Shown here piece after piece: positions 54,947 through 64,000 of a stretch of DNA of 64,000 bases. The DNA is from Ceratopteris richardii (lineage: Eukaryota; Streptophyta; Polypodiopsida; Polypodiales; Pteridaceae), in NCBI GenBank assembly GCA_020310875.1, contig CM035406.1, forward strand, positions 228,098,942 through 228,162,941, read 5' to 3'. Position numbers and translations under genes: made by a program. The first letter of the stretch is position 1. Each line of letters begins with the position of its first letter. Under the pieces are notes generated by a model. That model searched no databases. It had not been told where the DNA came from and was given only the letters and a program-made list of their open reading frames with translations.

Positions 54947-57900
54947 ATGAACCTGAGATCTGGCAGACACTTAGGCAAGGATAGACAAAGCATTAGGTCA
55001 TCTGAGGCTAGTGTCAACCATACATCCAAGTCTTGGGCTCAACAGCTTAGTGGTTATCCTTACACACGAAGTTCAGAAACCAGTGACTCGGAAATGTCTT
55101 TTAGCATGGAAAGACCCACACGTAGCTCAGGCATTGCCTGTTTGCAGACACCAGAAGGTCCCTATAAGACCCAATTGGAGTATATCAGGACCAACCAATT
55201 AAGTGCTCGCATCTATGAGGATGGTCTAAGACGATCAGTGGTTCAACTCAAGAATCCTGACCAACCCTTTGGACTTGAACACCCAGTGGTCAAGTTTGAA
55301 GAGGGTGCTTACATTGATAAGGAAGGAACCATGTATGTGGTTACCAACTTACCAGATAGGACAGATGAGTTTGGAAATATCATTACTGAGAATGAGATAG
55401 GAGACCTAGAGCAAGGAGACCTAGGAGGAGAACCCAAGACCCCTAGAGGTAAGTCAGTCTTAACCAGAGTGCTCACTCCAGAATGGATTCCTCAAGATAA
55501 TAAAAGCGTAGAACTATTCGTGAATAGAGAAACGGAGGAAGCCTTTTGGAGATTTAGGCCAGATCAACCCAGCCCAGTAGTCACCATCTACGAATTCAAG
55601 GACCCAGAGACACCAGGGAAAGCTGTCTACCTAGATCACACATCTCAGAAATTATTCTTGGTATCAGATCATGACAGACATGCTTACACCTGGCAAGGTG
55701 AATCAATCTTCCCTCCACCAAGATCTAATGTTTCCCAGGGCCTCCAAGGAGCCGGATCATCCAAGGCTCATGAAACCCAGAGAGAAAGAACTAGAGAGAG
55801 ACCGGAGGTAAGCTTTGCAGACACTATAGGCAGAGACAGATCAGGATATGGAACGGAAAGACTTGAAAGGGAGAGACATAGAGTTCATAGACATCAAAGA
55901 GACGATCATGATTTCCCATTGCCTAGACCACGAGAGCACTCAAGAACCCTTAGACCCTCTCAAGTGGTTAAGACAATGAAGAACTACTTTGATGGATTTG
56001 GAGATCCTTATGATCATGTGGCGGAGTTCAAACAAGTGCTAAGAGCTGAACAGGTTGAGGACTTATTCACTCAGTTCGAGGCATTTGGTTTGACTCTTAA
56101 GGGTACTGCTTTAGCTTGGTTTCAACCTCTAAACAGTCGCAACTATAGAGAGATAGGTCAGCTGCTAGAAGAATTCATTGTAGAATTTTCCAAGAGTGGT
56201 ATCAGGCATAACACATCATCCTTGATCCACAGCTTCAAGCAGACACCCCAAGAAACAGTGCGACTCGCAGGAAGAAGGTTTAGACAGTACTTGGAAAGAT
56301 GCCCTGTACCAGAATTACCCACATCAGCCAAACAGGTGGCACTGTTTTTAGATGGCCTATTGAGCACAAAATTAAGGTCATATGTATACTTGAAAGAGCC
56401 TAGATCCATAGAAGAGTGTATACGGATGTGCATTGACATAGAAGACAACTTGGGTGAGGAGTTAGGACTATCCAAACTCTATAAGGACTCTGATAGTTCT
56501 ACCAGTCATACCTCTAGAGCCTCCACTGAGATAGATGAGATAGCTGAGCAAGTGGCCAAAAAGCTAGGAGTTCAAAATAGACAAATGCCAAGGGTCACCT
56601 CAGTGAAGCGATGTTATACGTGTGGGGGAGATCACCTGGCTAATGTCTGCCCAATGATGACTCAACCCCAAGGAAACCCTAATGCTCTATATTGCACCAT
56701 TGAGAGAAAATACACAAATCATACGGCCCAAGATTGTCCCTATAACAGACAGGCTGTTAGACAAAATTATCAGCAACCTTACCAGCAGGTTAGGTATCAG
56801 AATCAGTACCAACAACCATATTATAGGCCACAACAATATCAACCTCAATACCAGCAGCAATATCAGGCACCATATAGGCCACAACCAGTCCTAGGAAACC
56901 AACCGCCAGCTCCTGCCAATGTGATCCCAGTTAAATATACGATGGCGGAGGAGAACCATAATAGAGCATTGGTGCCACTAACCCCATTGGTCTCAGAAAA
57001 TGATTCTCACGCTCATGGTTCAGACTACTTCCATGAAGATAGTCCACAGGCTTATTATATAGAGTCTCCTGAGCAAAGTGAGACTTCTCAGTATCAATAT
57101 GAGACACCACCTATGGAACAAAATTGGGAGCCGGAATACTCCAATGTCATGTATACGAATCCAAATCCTAGGCCCCAATTGAGACAAGTAAGACCACAAG
57201 CTCCTAGAGGACCATGCTTTAGATGTCAGGGCGATCATTTCATTCGTGAATGTCCCCACCAACCAGCTCTGGGATCAGGACAGAACATCACAATACAAGG
57301 CTTTTGTCCTGAGTGCGGCAAGGAACATCTTCCTAGAGAGTGTCCCAGGAATCCCTCTAGTGTACCCAAGGTCACACCCATCAACGTGGTAGGCTTAGTG
57401 GCAGATTCAAGTTCAAGTAGCAATAATGTGGCTCCTGTACAGGCAGTTACTAGGGCACAGGCTGCACAACAAGCAAAACCATCTGAGCAGTTAGAGTCAA
57501 GTGAGGCAGGAGAACCTAGCAAGAGAAAACCAAGAACATGGAAGGATACCAGAGAGAAGGCTAATCGCAAGTGGAACAAAAAGCTATCCGAGCTAGAAGA
57601 AAGCCTAAGGGATACCAAAACAAAAATAGAAGACATTGCATCTCAAAGCCCCTCGCATGCTGAAGCTCCATCCACTCCACCTCATTCCTCCCCACCACCC
57701 ATTGTAAATAACCCACAACCAGGGTCTGTTCTTGCAGATCCAACCCCAGAAGGCTTGGACATGATGTTCAAGGCCTACCAGGCTCGTCTTCAAGAAGGAC
57801 CAACAGCTGCAAACCTAGACAAGAGCTACCCTAGAGCAGATTTAGAGATTGAACGGATGAAAATGTGCATGAAAATGGTAGAACAAGCTCAAGCCATACT

Positions 57901-60900
57901 TGAGACGAGTCAAAAGTTCAATCAGACAAACTCTGTCAAACCGGATTTGCATTTCCAAGGCTTAATAGAAAGATTAGAGCAGTTGGTAAACAAACCACAA
58001 ATTTCTTTACCTCCACAGGCTCAACCAGTTATTGAAAGAGGAAGCTCACCACCAATGGGAGCTTATGTTCCTAATTCCACAGATGCTGGAATACCTCCTT
58101 CAATTCAACAATACTCTCAAGAGTTCTTGCGGGAAATACAGGAAGAGAAATGGGCCAAGGAGAAGGGTAACTCCCCTCCTATTCCTGAGATTGATGATCT
58201 TCATGATCAATTTCCCCAAGACATTCCGTCTATCTATGGAGACCAAGCTGAGCAACAAGAAGATGAAAGATTAGATTTTGGATCTAATTCTTTACAAGAG
58301 TTGCCTCATTACACAGGCCCGTGGGAATCTGAATCTCTCCAGATCAGAGCTCCCACAATATTGGTAAGAAATGAAGACTCAGTGATTCCAAGAAACACTG
58401 ATGTTGTGAAGAACACTAAGGTTCAATGTCATCTCACTGTAGAGGAGCTGCTCAAGGCAAAACCGGAGCTATGGAATCATGTGAAGGATCAGGTTCCAGA
58501 ACTTGAATCCAATATGCCAAAAGTAGGCTCTAAGCAAAAAGTTCCAGAGATACCTCTCGACAAGATAGGAGATATGAGCGAAGGTGAAGAAGGTAATACT
58601 TATCTTCCAATCACCTATCAAGGTTACACAACCAAAGCAATCGTAGATTCAGGTGCTGGTGTTGCAATTGCAACCACTTCCTTGTGGAAGCAATGGGGCA
58701 AACCCACATTAAGACCAACTAGAATGAAGCTTCAAATGGCAGATGGTCATTTTGAAAGACCTCTAGGATTGCTTGAAGGGATAACTCTAACCACATGTGG
58801 TGTAGAGTTTGAACATACATTTGCTATATGTGACTTTGAGAAAAATAATGTCTACGAGATGATACTAGGAAGACCCTTCCTACGACAATTGCAAATAGTA
58901 CAGGATTGGGGAACCAACTCCTTGTACTTACAGCACTTAGGGGTCACAACCAAGGTCAATTTGAAGGATTACACCTTCAGAGATGTACCACCCCTACAGT
59001 GGAATCCTATCCACAAAGCAAAAGAAGATTCTATCTCCGTGCATTCTGGGAGTTCACCTGATCCATCCTGGCTGCATGAAGATACTCACTTGTGGATGTG
59101 CAAGGTCGCAGAGGAAGAGGAAAAGCGCCTAAAAGCGAGAGAAGAAGGAACTCCCCCAGGAGATAGACCAATAAAAGACCCAGCCTACACACCGATGATA
59201 TTTCCAGATGAGGAATTTGAGCCTCATGGTTGGGCAGAAATCTTAGCAACCATGGACATAGCAGTCAATGAAGAACAATGGACACCTCACTGTGATGAGG
59301 AGGGTTATGATATTTCAGTGTTCATGTGTCAGCCCCTGTTGGAAGAGTGTGATCCTAGTGAGATCATAGAAGAAGAAGAGAATGACGATGACCTAGAATC
59401 CATTGTGATGGATACTTACTTTGACTCAGAGGAACACTACTTAGAGGACATAGGAGTGTTAAACCAAAAAGAAGAAGAACCCCTCACGAGTATTAAAACG
59501 ATAAATTCAAAGGAAGGAAGTGAAGGAGGTCAAAAGAAAAAGAAAAGAAAAGCAGTGAAACAAGAAGAGGAAGAATCACTGTTTGAAGTACCAGAAAATT
59601 TCAAGAAATATGAAGTGGAAGACCGAAAAATTTTGGTACGAATGCCTAAGAGAGAGGCCATTATAGGAGAAGCATATGACAACAAAGAAAAGACCAAAAA
59701 AATTGTAGTGACCATTGAAGGGAACGAAGAACGATGTACGTACATAGGAGATGACCTAAGTGCAAAAGAAGAAGCAGAGCTTGTAGCTCTATTAAGGGAA
59801 TATAGGGATGTGTTCGCATGGCACTATAGAGACTTGAAAGGAGTAGATCCAAAGATTTGCTCTCATACGATTCCGATGACCGCTGATGCCAAGCCCACCA
59901 AACAAAAGCCCTACACATATAATGACAATTATGCAGCCAAAATAAAGGAGGAAATTGACAGGCTGATTGAAGCTGGATTCATCTATGAGATTGAGCACAC
60001 TGAATGGGTGTCCCCCATTGTGGTGGTGCCCAAGAAGAATGGGAAATTGCGAGTGTGCATTAACCTTAAAAAAGTTAATGCCGCAACGATCAGAGATAGT
60101 TATCCACTTCCAATCACCGAACATCTATTGGAGCGTGTTGCAGGCAAGGAAGTTTATAGCTTCCTTGATGGATTTTCAGGTTACAACCAAGTAGCTATTG
60201 CCCCCGAAGATCAACACAAAACGGCCTTTGCCACAGAATGGGGAATTTTTGCATTTCGTGTGATGCCATTTGGGCTCACCAATGCACCTGCAACATTCCA
60301 AAGGCTCATGTGTCATGTCTTCAAGGAGTTCTTGCGGAAAAGCTTAGAAGTATATGTGGATGATTTATGTGCGCATTCCCAACAGAGAAGTTACCACATC
60401 CCTGAGCTCAGACAAATCTTCAACAAGTGTAGAGACTATCGAGTGTGTCTGAACCCAGAGAAGTGTGTGTTCATGGTACGACAAGGTAAGATCTTAGGTC
60501 ACATTGTTTCTAAGAATGGAATTTCAACAGATGAGGACAAAGTAAGAGCGATAGCAGAGCTGCCAAGACCAAGGAATGTTAAAGAGGTACAAGCCTTTAT
60601 GGGCCATTGTGGATATTACCGTAGGTTTATCCACATGTATGCCATCATAGCTAAACCTCTTTATGGGTTGTTAACAAATTTTGAGTGGAACGAGGAATGC
60701 GAGAATTCCTTCAACGAGCTGAAAAGACGTTTGTGCACATCACCAATATTGACTACTCCGGATTGGAGCAAACCATTCCATGTCCATGTAGATGCCTCCA
60801 ATCATGCAATAGGATGTGTGCTAGCACAACCAACAGGTGAAGGAAACCTAGATTTGCCGATAGCATATGCTAGTAGGCAATTAAATGCAGCTGAACGAAA

Positions 60901-62725
60901 TTATACCACAACGGAGAGGGAAGGCTTAGGCATGGTATACGCTGTGAAGAAGTTTAGACACTATCTATTGGCCAATAAGTTCAAGTTTTTCACTGATCAT
61001 CAAGCTTTACTATATTTGGTCAATAAACCCTGCAATACAGGCCGTTTGGTGAGATGGTTCCTCTTACTAATGGAATACGACTTTGAAGTGGTTGTCAGGA
61101 AAGGTAGAACCCATCTTAGGGCAGACCATCTTTCTCGCATCACTTCAGGAGAGCCACCGCAAGGAGTGTCTGATGAATTGCCCGATGCTTATCTGTTCAA
61201 TTTGGAAGTTGTTCCTAAATGGGCAAACAAGTTGGTACCAGTCCTAACCTTCGGTCCTGCAAATAAGAATGTGAAAACAAGCAAAGAAGAAATTGTAAAA
61301 TCACAAAAGTATCAAATATTGGCTGGAAGTATGTACAAGCAAGATACCGAGGGCGTATTAGCTTGTTGTGTTGAGGACGACGAACATACTAGTTGGATGC
61401 AACAAGCCCATGAGGGACTGCTAGGAAATCACTACTCTAAACAACGAACATTGCAGAATCTAAAACGTTTAGGAGTGTATTGGCCTAGCATGGACAAGGA
61501 AATACAGGAGTGGATCCAAAATTGTCCAGTGTGCCAGAAGAGACCCCCAGTGGAGCATGCCACTCTTTATCATGTGTCATTAATCCCAGATTGGAGTGCT
61601 CCATTGGTTGAGTTCATGAGATCGAGAACATTACCCAATCAGGCTAGTCTTGCAAGAAAACGGAGCATGGAGCAAGAGGCTCAAGACTATGCCTTGATAG
61701 GAGACAACCTATATCGAAGAGGCAAGGATGGTTACCTAAGACTGTGCGTTCATGAATCAGACTATTTGAAAGTCTTAGAAACTGCACACAGCGGTGCTGC
61801 AGGTGGACACTTTGGGCCTGACAGAGTAATTAAGACCATTTTATTCTCAGGACTTTGGTGGCCCACTCTTCATATGGATGCACATACTTATGTGAAGAAA
61901 TGTGACACATGCCAACGTGCCCAATATCCGATAAGAAAAGACGAGATGCCTTTAAGGCCAATGATGGGAGGACGTGCATTTTCAAAGTGGGGTATAGACT
62001 TTGTTGGTCCTATTAACCCCCCAGCTAGAAACTCCCATGTAGAATACATTATTGTAGCCACAGATTACCTTACAAAGTGGGTGGAAGTAAAAGCCACGAC
62101 AAAGAATGATGCTCAAACGACGGCTAAGTTCTTATTCGAAAATGTGTTCACTAGATATGGGTTACCAATAGAGTTGGTTAGTGATAGAGGTACGCACTTC
62201 TTGAATGAGGTCATTGAACATCTCCTTCAAGAATTCATGGTCATACACAAGAAGTCTGCCCCTTATCACCCACAAGCCAACGGACAGGCCGAGAGCACGA
62301 ATAAGATCCTATGTAACGTATTAACAAAACTGGTGAATAATCAACGCTCTGATTGGGACAAACAACTTCATCATGCTGTTTGGGCATACCGAGTTGCCTA
62401 CAAAACGGTACTCAATGCTACCCCATTTCAGATGGTCTTTGGACAGAATGCCGTGCTACCATTAGACTTCCTAATCCCAGCCTTGAAAGTAGCACAAGAG
62501 CATGAGTGGAATGGACATGAGTTGTCTTCCAGGATCTTTGATTTAGAACGCTTAGGTGAGACTAGGCTACGGGCAGCAGCAGGCATTTATGCTGCAAAGA
62601 AAAGGCAAAAGGCATACTTTGATGCCCATGTAAAGGATAAAGGATTGAAGGAAGGAGATCTAGTGCTGGTTTATACGCTAAAGCACATGCCCGCAAATTG
62701 GAGAAACGAGGATATGGACCCATGA
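54947..62725 (+). CDS. Gag-Pol polyprotein of element F (2592 codons)
   Basis: Start MNLRSGRHLG is a typical plant gypsy Gag opening. Domains: an extra N-terminal domain (about residues 90-250, also in J); capsid (about 340-500, VVKTMKNYFDG, LAWFQPLNSRNY); three zinc knuckles C-X2-C-X3-H-X4-C starting at C556, C757 and C787, plus a decayed one after the first; Gln/Tyr-rich and Pro-rich spacers; protease with catalytic D1234 (VDSGAG); long acidic linker; RT with YVDD at 1803-1806; RNase H starting D1949; two HHCC zinc modules (H2155/H2162/C2193/C2196 and H2281/H2288/C2319/C2322); integrase core D2351, D2413, E2449 (D-X35-E). All catalytic residues are present, so it could be active. The frame ends at TGA 62723 inside the integrase C-terminal domain, whose remainder is in another frame. 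Confidence 0.93.
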   Translation: MNLRSGRHLGKDRQSIRSSEASVNHTSKSWAQQLSGYPYTRSSETSDSEMSFSMERPTRSSGIACLQTPEGPYKTQLEYIRTNQLSARIYEDGLRRSVVQLKNPDQPFGLEHPVVKFEEGAYIDKEGTMYVVTNLPDRTDEFGNIITENEIGDLEQGDLGGEPKTPRGKSVLTRVLTPEWIPQDNKSVELFVNRETEEAFWRFRPDQPSPVVTIYEFKDPETPGKAVYLDHTSQKLFLVSDHDRHAYTWQGESIFPPPRSNVSQGLQGAGSSKAHETQRERTRERPEVSFADTIGRDRSGYGTERLERERHRVHRHQRDDHDFPLPRPREHSRTLRPSQVVKTMKNYFDGFGDPYDHVAEFKQVLRAEQVEDLFTQFEAFGLTLKGTALAWFQPLNSRNYREIGQLLEEFIVEFSKSGIRHNTSSLIHSFKQTPQETVRLAGRRFRQYLERCPVPELPTSAKQVALFLDGLLSTKLRSYVYLKEPRSIEECIRMCIDIEDNLGEELGLSKLYKDSDSSTSHTSRASTEIDEIAEQVAKKLGVQNRQMPRVTSVKRCYTCGGDHLANVCPMMTQPQGNPNALYCTIERKYTNHTAQDCPYNRQAVRQNYQQPYQQVRYQNQYQQPYYRPQQYQPQYQQQYQAPYRPQPVLGNQPPAPANVIPVKYTMAEENHNRALVPLTPLVSENDSHAHGSDYFHEDSPQAYYIESPEQSETSQYQYETPPMEQNWEPEYSNVMYTNPNPRPQLRQVRPQAPRGPCFRCQGDHFIRECPHQPALGSGQNITIQGFCPECGKEHLPRECPRNPSSVPKVTPINVVGLVADSSSSSNNVAPVQAVTRAQAAQQAKPSEQLESSEAGEPSKRKPRTWKDTREKANRKWNKKLSELEESLRDTKTKIEDIASQSPSHAEAPSTPPHSSPPPIVNNPQPGSVLADPTPEGLDMMFKAYQARLQEGPTAANLDKSYPRADLEIERMKMCMKMVEQAQAILETSQKFNQTNSVKPDLHFQGLIERLEQLVNKPQISLPPQAQPVIERGSSPPMGAYVPNSTDAGIPPSIQQYSQEFLREIQEEKWAKEKGNSPPIPEIDDLHDQFPQDIPSIYGDQAEQQEDERLDFGSNSLQELPHYTGPWESESLQIRAPTILVRNEDSVIPRNTDVVKNTKVQCHLTVEELLKAKPELWNHVKDQVPELESNMPKVGSKQKVPEIPLDKIGDMSEGEEGNTYLPITYQGYTTKAIVDSGAGVAIATTSLWKQWGKPTLRPTRMKLQMADGHFERPLGLLEGITLTTCGVEFEHTFAICDFEKNNVYEMILGRPFLRQLQIVQDWGTNSLYLQHLGVTTKVNLKDYTFRDVPPLQWNPIHKAKEDSISVHSGSSPDPSWLHEDTHLWMCKVAEEEEKRLKAREEGTPPGDRPIKDPAYTPMIFPDEEFEPHGWAEILATMDIAVNEEQWTPHCDEEGYDISVFMCQPLLEECDPSEIIEEEENDDDLESIVMDTYFDSEEHYLEDIGVLNQKEEEPLTSIKTINSKEGSEGGQKKKKRKAVKQEEEESLFEVPENFKKYEVEDRKILVRMPKREAIIGEAYDNKEKTKKIVVTIEGNEERCTYIGDDLSAKEEAELVALLREYRDVFAWHYRDLKGVDPKICSHTIPMTADAKPTKQKPYTYNDNYAAKIKEEIDRLIEAGFIYEIEHTEWVSPIVVVPKKNGKLRVCINLKKVNAATIRDSYPLPITEHLLERVAGKEVYSFLDGFSGYNQVAIAPEDQHKTAFATEWGIFAFRVMPFGLTNAPATFQRLMCHVFKEFLRKSLEVYVDDLCAHSQQRSYHIPELRQIFNKCRDYRVCLNPEKCVFMVRQGKILGHIVSKNGISTDEDKVRAIAELPRPRNVKEVQAFMGHCGYYRRFIHMYAIIAKPLYGLLTNFEWNEECENSFNELKRRLCTSPILTTPDWSKPFHVHVDASNHAIGCVLAQPTGEGNLDLPIAYASRQLNAAERNYTTTEREGLGMVYAVKKFRHYLLANKFKFFTDHQALLYLVNKPCNTGRLVRWFLLLMEYDFEVVVRKGRTHLRADHLSRITSGEPPQGVSDELPDAYLFNLEVVPKWANKLVPVLTFGPANKNVKTSKEEIVKSQKYQILAGSMYKQDTEGVLACCVEDDEHTSWMQQAHEGLLGNHYSKQRTLQNLKRLGVYWPSMDKEIQEWIQNCPVCQKRPPVEHATLYHVSLIPDWSAPLVEFMRSRTLPNQASLARKRSMEQEAQDYALIGDNLYRRGKDGYLRLCVHESDYLKVLETAHSGAAGGHFGPDRVIKTILFSGLWWPTLHMDAHTYVKKCDTCQRAQYPIRKDEMPLRPMMGGRAFSKWGIDFVGPINPPARNSHVEYIIVATDYLTKWVEVKATTKNDAQTTAKFLFENVFTRYGLPIELVSDRGTHFLNEVIEHLLQEFMVIHKKSAPYHPQANGQAESTNKILCNVLTKLVNNQRSDWDKQLHHAVWAYRVAYKTVLNATPFQMVFGQNAVLPLDFLIPALKVAQEHEWNGHELSSRIFDLERLGETRLRAAAGIYAAKKRQKAYFDAHVKDKGLKEGDLVLVYTLKHMPANWRNEDMDP

Positions 62726-64000
62726 TCATTAATAGACTCTCCACTAGCGGTGCAGTTCAATTGGCCACTTTAGAAGGTGATATCCTACCAAACTATATTA
62801 GTGGATGCCGAGTCAAGTTATATCAAGAACCTCTTACAGAGGAAATGCTCATGAGACTCAACACTGCTAAGAAACGAAAAGAAGAAGAGTTAAGGGTTAG
62901 AGAAGAAGCACAAGCAGAAGCTAGAGAGCGCATCAGAAGAAATAAGTTACGGCGGCTAGGCCTAGATGTCAACACAAAAGCTCCAAAATATCACATGGAC
63001 ATGTGCCAAAAATCGGGCATAACTACTTCTCGAATAACTGATCGACGGCCCTTTGTGACTATAGAGGTAGGACAAGGAAAGAGTGTAAGAACTGTGAGAG
63101 CATTGGTCGACTCAGGAGCAGCAACTAGTGCAGTTAGACTTTCATACTGCCAAGACCTGCATTTGGACATCAAGCCCATAGAAGCCTATCTCATAGGATT
63201 AGGAGGCGTGGAAACACCCTGTTTGGGCGAGGTGGAACTTCCCATCTACCTTCAAGATGTTCCAATAAAAGTCAAAATGCTAGTGTGTCATGATGAGGAC
63301 CTCACAGAGCCACTTGTCTTGGGTCAAGATTGGATTTACGACCATGCTGTCAACTTGAACCTAAGAAGTCAACTTCTTCAAGTGTGGGTATATAATCAAT
63401 GCATTACATTAGAGTTGGAGAATTGCATGCCCACTGAAACTGACACCACACACTCTCTTTGTTCCTCTAAGGCTAATCTTCTCAAACAAGATGTTGTAGA
63501 TGTCAAAAGCTCTATGATCCAAACGGACGCAATCACGGAAGGACAGTCGCAAAGGCATGATGAACCTTCTTCTTGTTTTTTAAAGAGCAAAGCATCCACA
63601 GGACCTCAACCTCAGAAGCAAGCAAGACAGTGCAAGACAGCCAGTCTATCAAATAGACAACGAGCCCTCAAGAAGAAGGAAGTGTTGGGCATGACACAGA
63701 TCTGGGTAAAGAAAGGCGTACAACCATCGATGCTGCCTCAAGGACTCCCACCCAACCAGATCGACCATGACTACAGAAGGACCAAGCACCTACGACAGGG
63801 TCAAGCACGAAGAATCCATCAAATTTGGGTACCGAAGCTATCAATGAAGGCCGACCACACTCAGGTACAAATTTGGGTGCCTAAAAAATTAGCTACAGCT
63901 CAACACGGGCGATTACAGATGTGGGTACCCAAGAAGCTCTTACACGTACAAGGGCCTATGCTCCCCACCATGCAAAAGGTCTCAACAAAGAAGCCAAGGA
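62722..64000 (+). CDS. Integrase tail, second retropepsin-like domain and Q(I/M)WV repeats (element F, partial)
   Basis: Open from ATG 62722 to the window edge, 426 codons without stop. The same frame is also open upstream through ARKLEKRGYGPM (62689-62724), which continues the integrase C-terminal domain, so a one-base shift near 62681-62686 probably separates it from Gag-Pol; alternatively ATGA at 62722-62725 couples the two. Residues 1-45 finish the integrase tail (GAVQLATLEGD, CRVKLYQEPL), then a charged helix. A retropepsin-like domain follows: ALVDSGAATSAVR with D130, and PLVLGQDWIYDHAV at about 197-210. After a low-complexity linker come four QIWVKK/QIWVPK/QMWVPKK repeats (63697-63936). 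A protease-like domain after integrase is not part of standard gypsy Pol. Function unknown. Confidence 0.85.
   Translation, partial: MIINRLSTSGAVQLATLEGDILPNYISGCRVKLYQEPLTEEMLMRLNTAKKRKEEELRVREEAQAEARERIRRNKLRRLGLDVNTKAPKYHMDMCQKSGITTSRITDRRPFVTIEVGQGKSVRTVRALVDSGAATSAVRLSYCQDLHLDIKPIEAYLIGLGGVETPCLGEVELPIYLQDVPIKVKMLVCHDEDLTEPLVLGQDWIYDHAVNLNLRSQLLQVWVYNQCITLELENCMPTETDTTHSLCSSKANLLKQDVVDVKSSMIQTDAITEGQSQRHDEPSSCFLKSKASTGPQPQKQARQCKTASLSNRQRALKKKEVLGMTQIWVKKGVQPSMLPQGLPPNQIDHDYRRTKHLRQGQARRIHQIWVPKLSMKADHTQVQIWVPKKLATAQHGRLQMWVPKKLLHVQGPMLPTMQKVSTKKPR
63697..63936 (+). repeat. Four Q(I/M)WV(P/K)K coding repeats
   Basis: Units start at 63697, 63820, 63868 and 63916. The last three are spaced exactly 48 bases (16 codons). 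Codons vary between units (CAGATCTGGGTA, CAAATTTGGGTA, CAAATTTGGGTG, CAGATGTGGGTA), so the peptide is conserved more strictly than the DNA. Confidence 0.85.

Larger units (their letters stand above)
53003..64000 (+). mobile_element. Element F: best preserved family 1 Ty3/gypsy element, right end outside the window
   Basis: LTR, tRNA-Asp-type primer-binding site, palindromic repeat leader, a 2592-codon Gag-Pol frame and a further open frame with a second protease-like domain. At least 11 kb long; the 3' LTR is not reached. It inserted in the gag of element E and is the youngest layer here, judging from its long intact frame. Same family as A, J and K. Confidence 0.88.

Noticed and set aside
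62681-62686. Programmed -1 frameshift between Gag-Pol and the following frame.
   Set aside because: CTAAAGCAC is not an X XXY YYZ slippery heptamer; a simple indel is as likely. Kept only as a question in the findings.

Overview
This is plant nuclear DNA. It holds one recognisable host gene, a two-exon LLM-domain class B GATA factor (2910 to 621, minus strand), and about 60 kb of nested, decaying retrotransposons. LLM-type GATA factors are known from land plants. The long repeat-filled spacer suggests a large-genome plant, but I cannot name the species or clade. I see no tRNA, rRNA, CRISPR array or prokaryotic feature.

Layout. 1-3360: GATA gene and flanks. 3360-5990: AT-rich spacer with a faint LINE trace. 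About 5990-10589 (+): element A, a dead Ty3/gypsy copy of 'family 1'. 10590-17705 (-): element B, a gypsy element of 'family 2' with accessory ORFs after integrase. 17711-18660 (-): LINE remnant. 18890-20720 (-): Ty1/copia remnant. 21215-27200 (-): family 1 fragments K and J with minisatellites. About 28540-37204 (+): element H, a third gypsy family, split by a nearly complete copia element G (29345-34342) with a perfect 5-bp target duplication. 37222-39870: a duplicated block whose second copy is interrupted. 40480-42040 (-): second copia remnant. 42044-43290 (+): element I, a degenerate relative of H. 43843-52999: elements C and E, rearranged by an inversion. 53003-64000 (+): element F, the best preserved family 1 copy, running off the right edge.

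The most unusual content is in families 1 and 2. Element F has a 2592-codon Gag-Pol frame with two tandem HHCC zinc modules in its integrase. After the integrase, in another frame, a reading frame that stays open to the window edge encodes a second retropepsin-like domain and four Q(I/M)WV repeats. Family 1 copies A, J and F each carry a palindrome-rich repeat array between the primer-binding site and Gag, with a different sequence in F. Family 2 elements (B, C) encode a conserved long coiled-coil protein downstream of integrase. In C it is joined to Pol in one frame broken by a single TAG. C also has a second globular plus coiled-coil pair behind a TATA-like box.

History read from the sequence: E inserted into C (target duplication ATATG) and an inversion followed. 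F then inserted into the gag of E. G inserted into the gag of H. Most in-frame stops in B, C, G and H sit where glutamine would be expected, which fits C-to-T decay of silenced copies.
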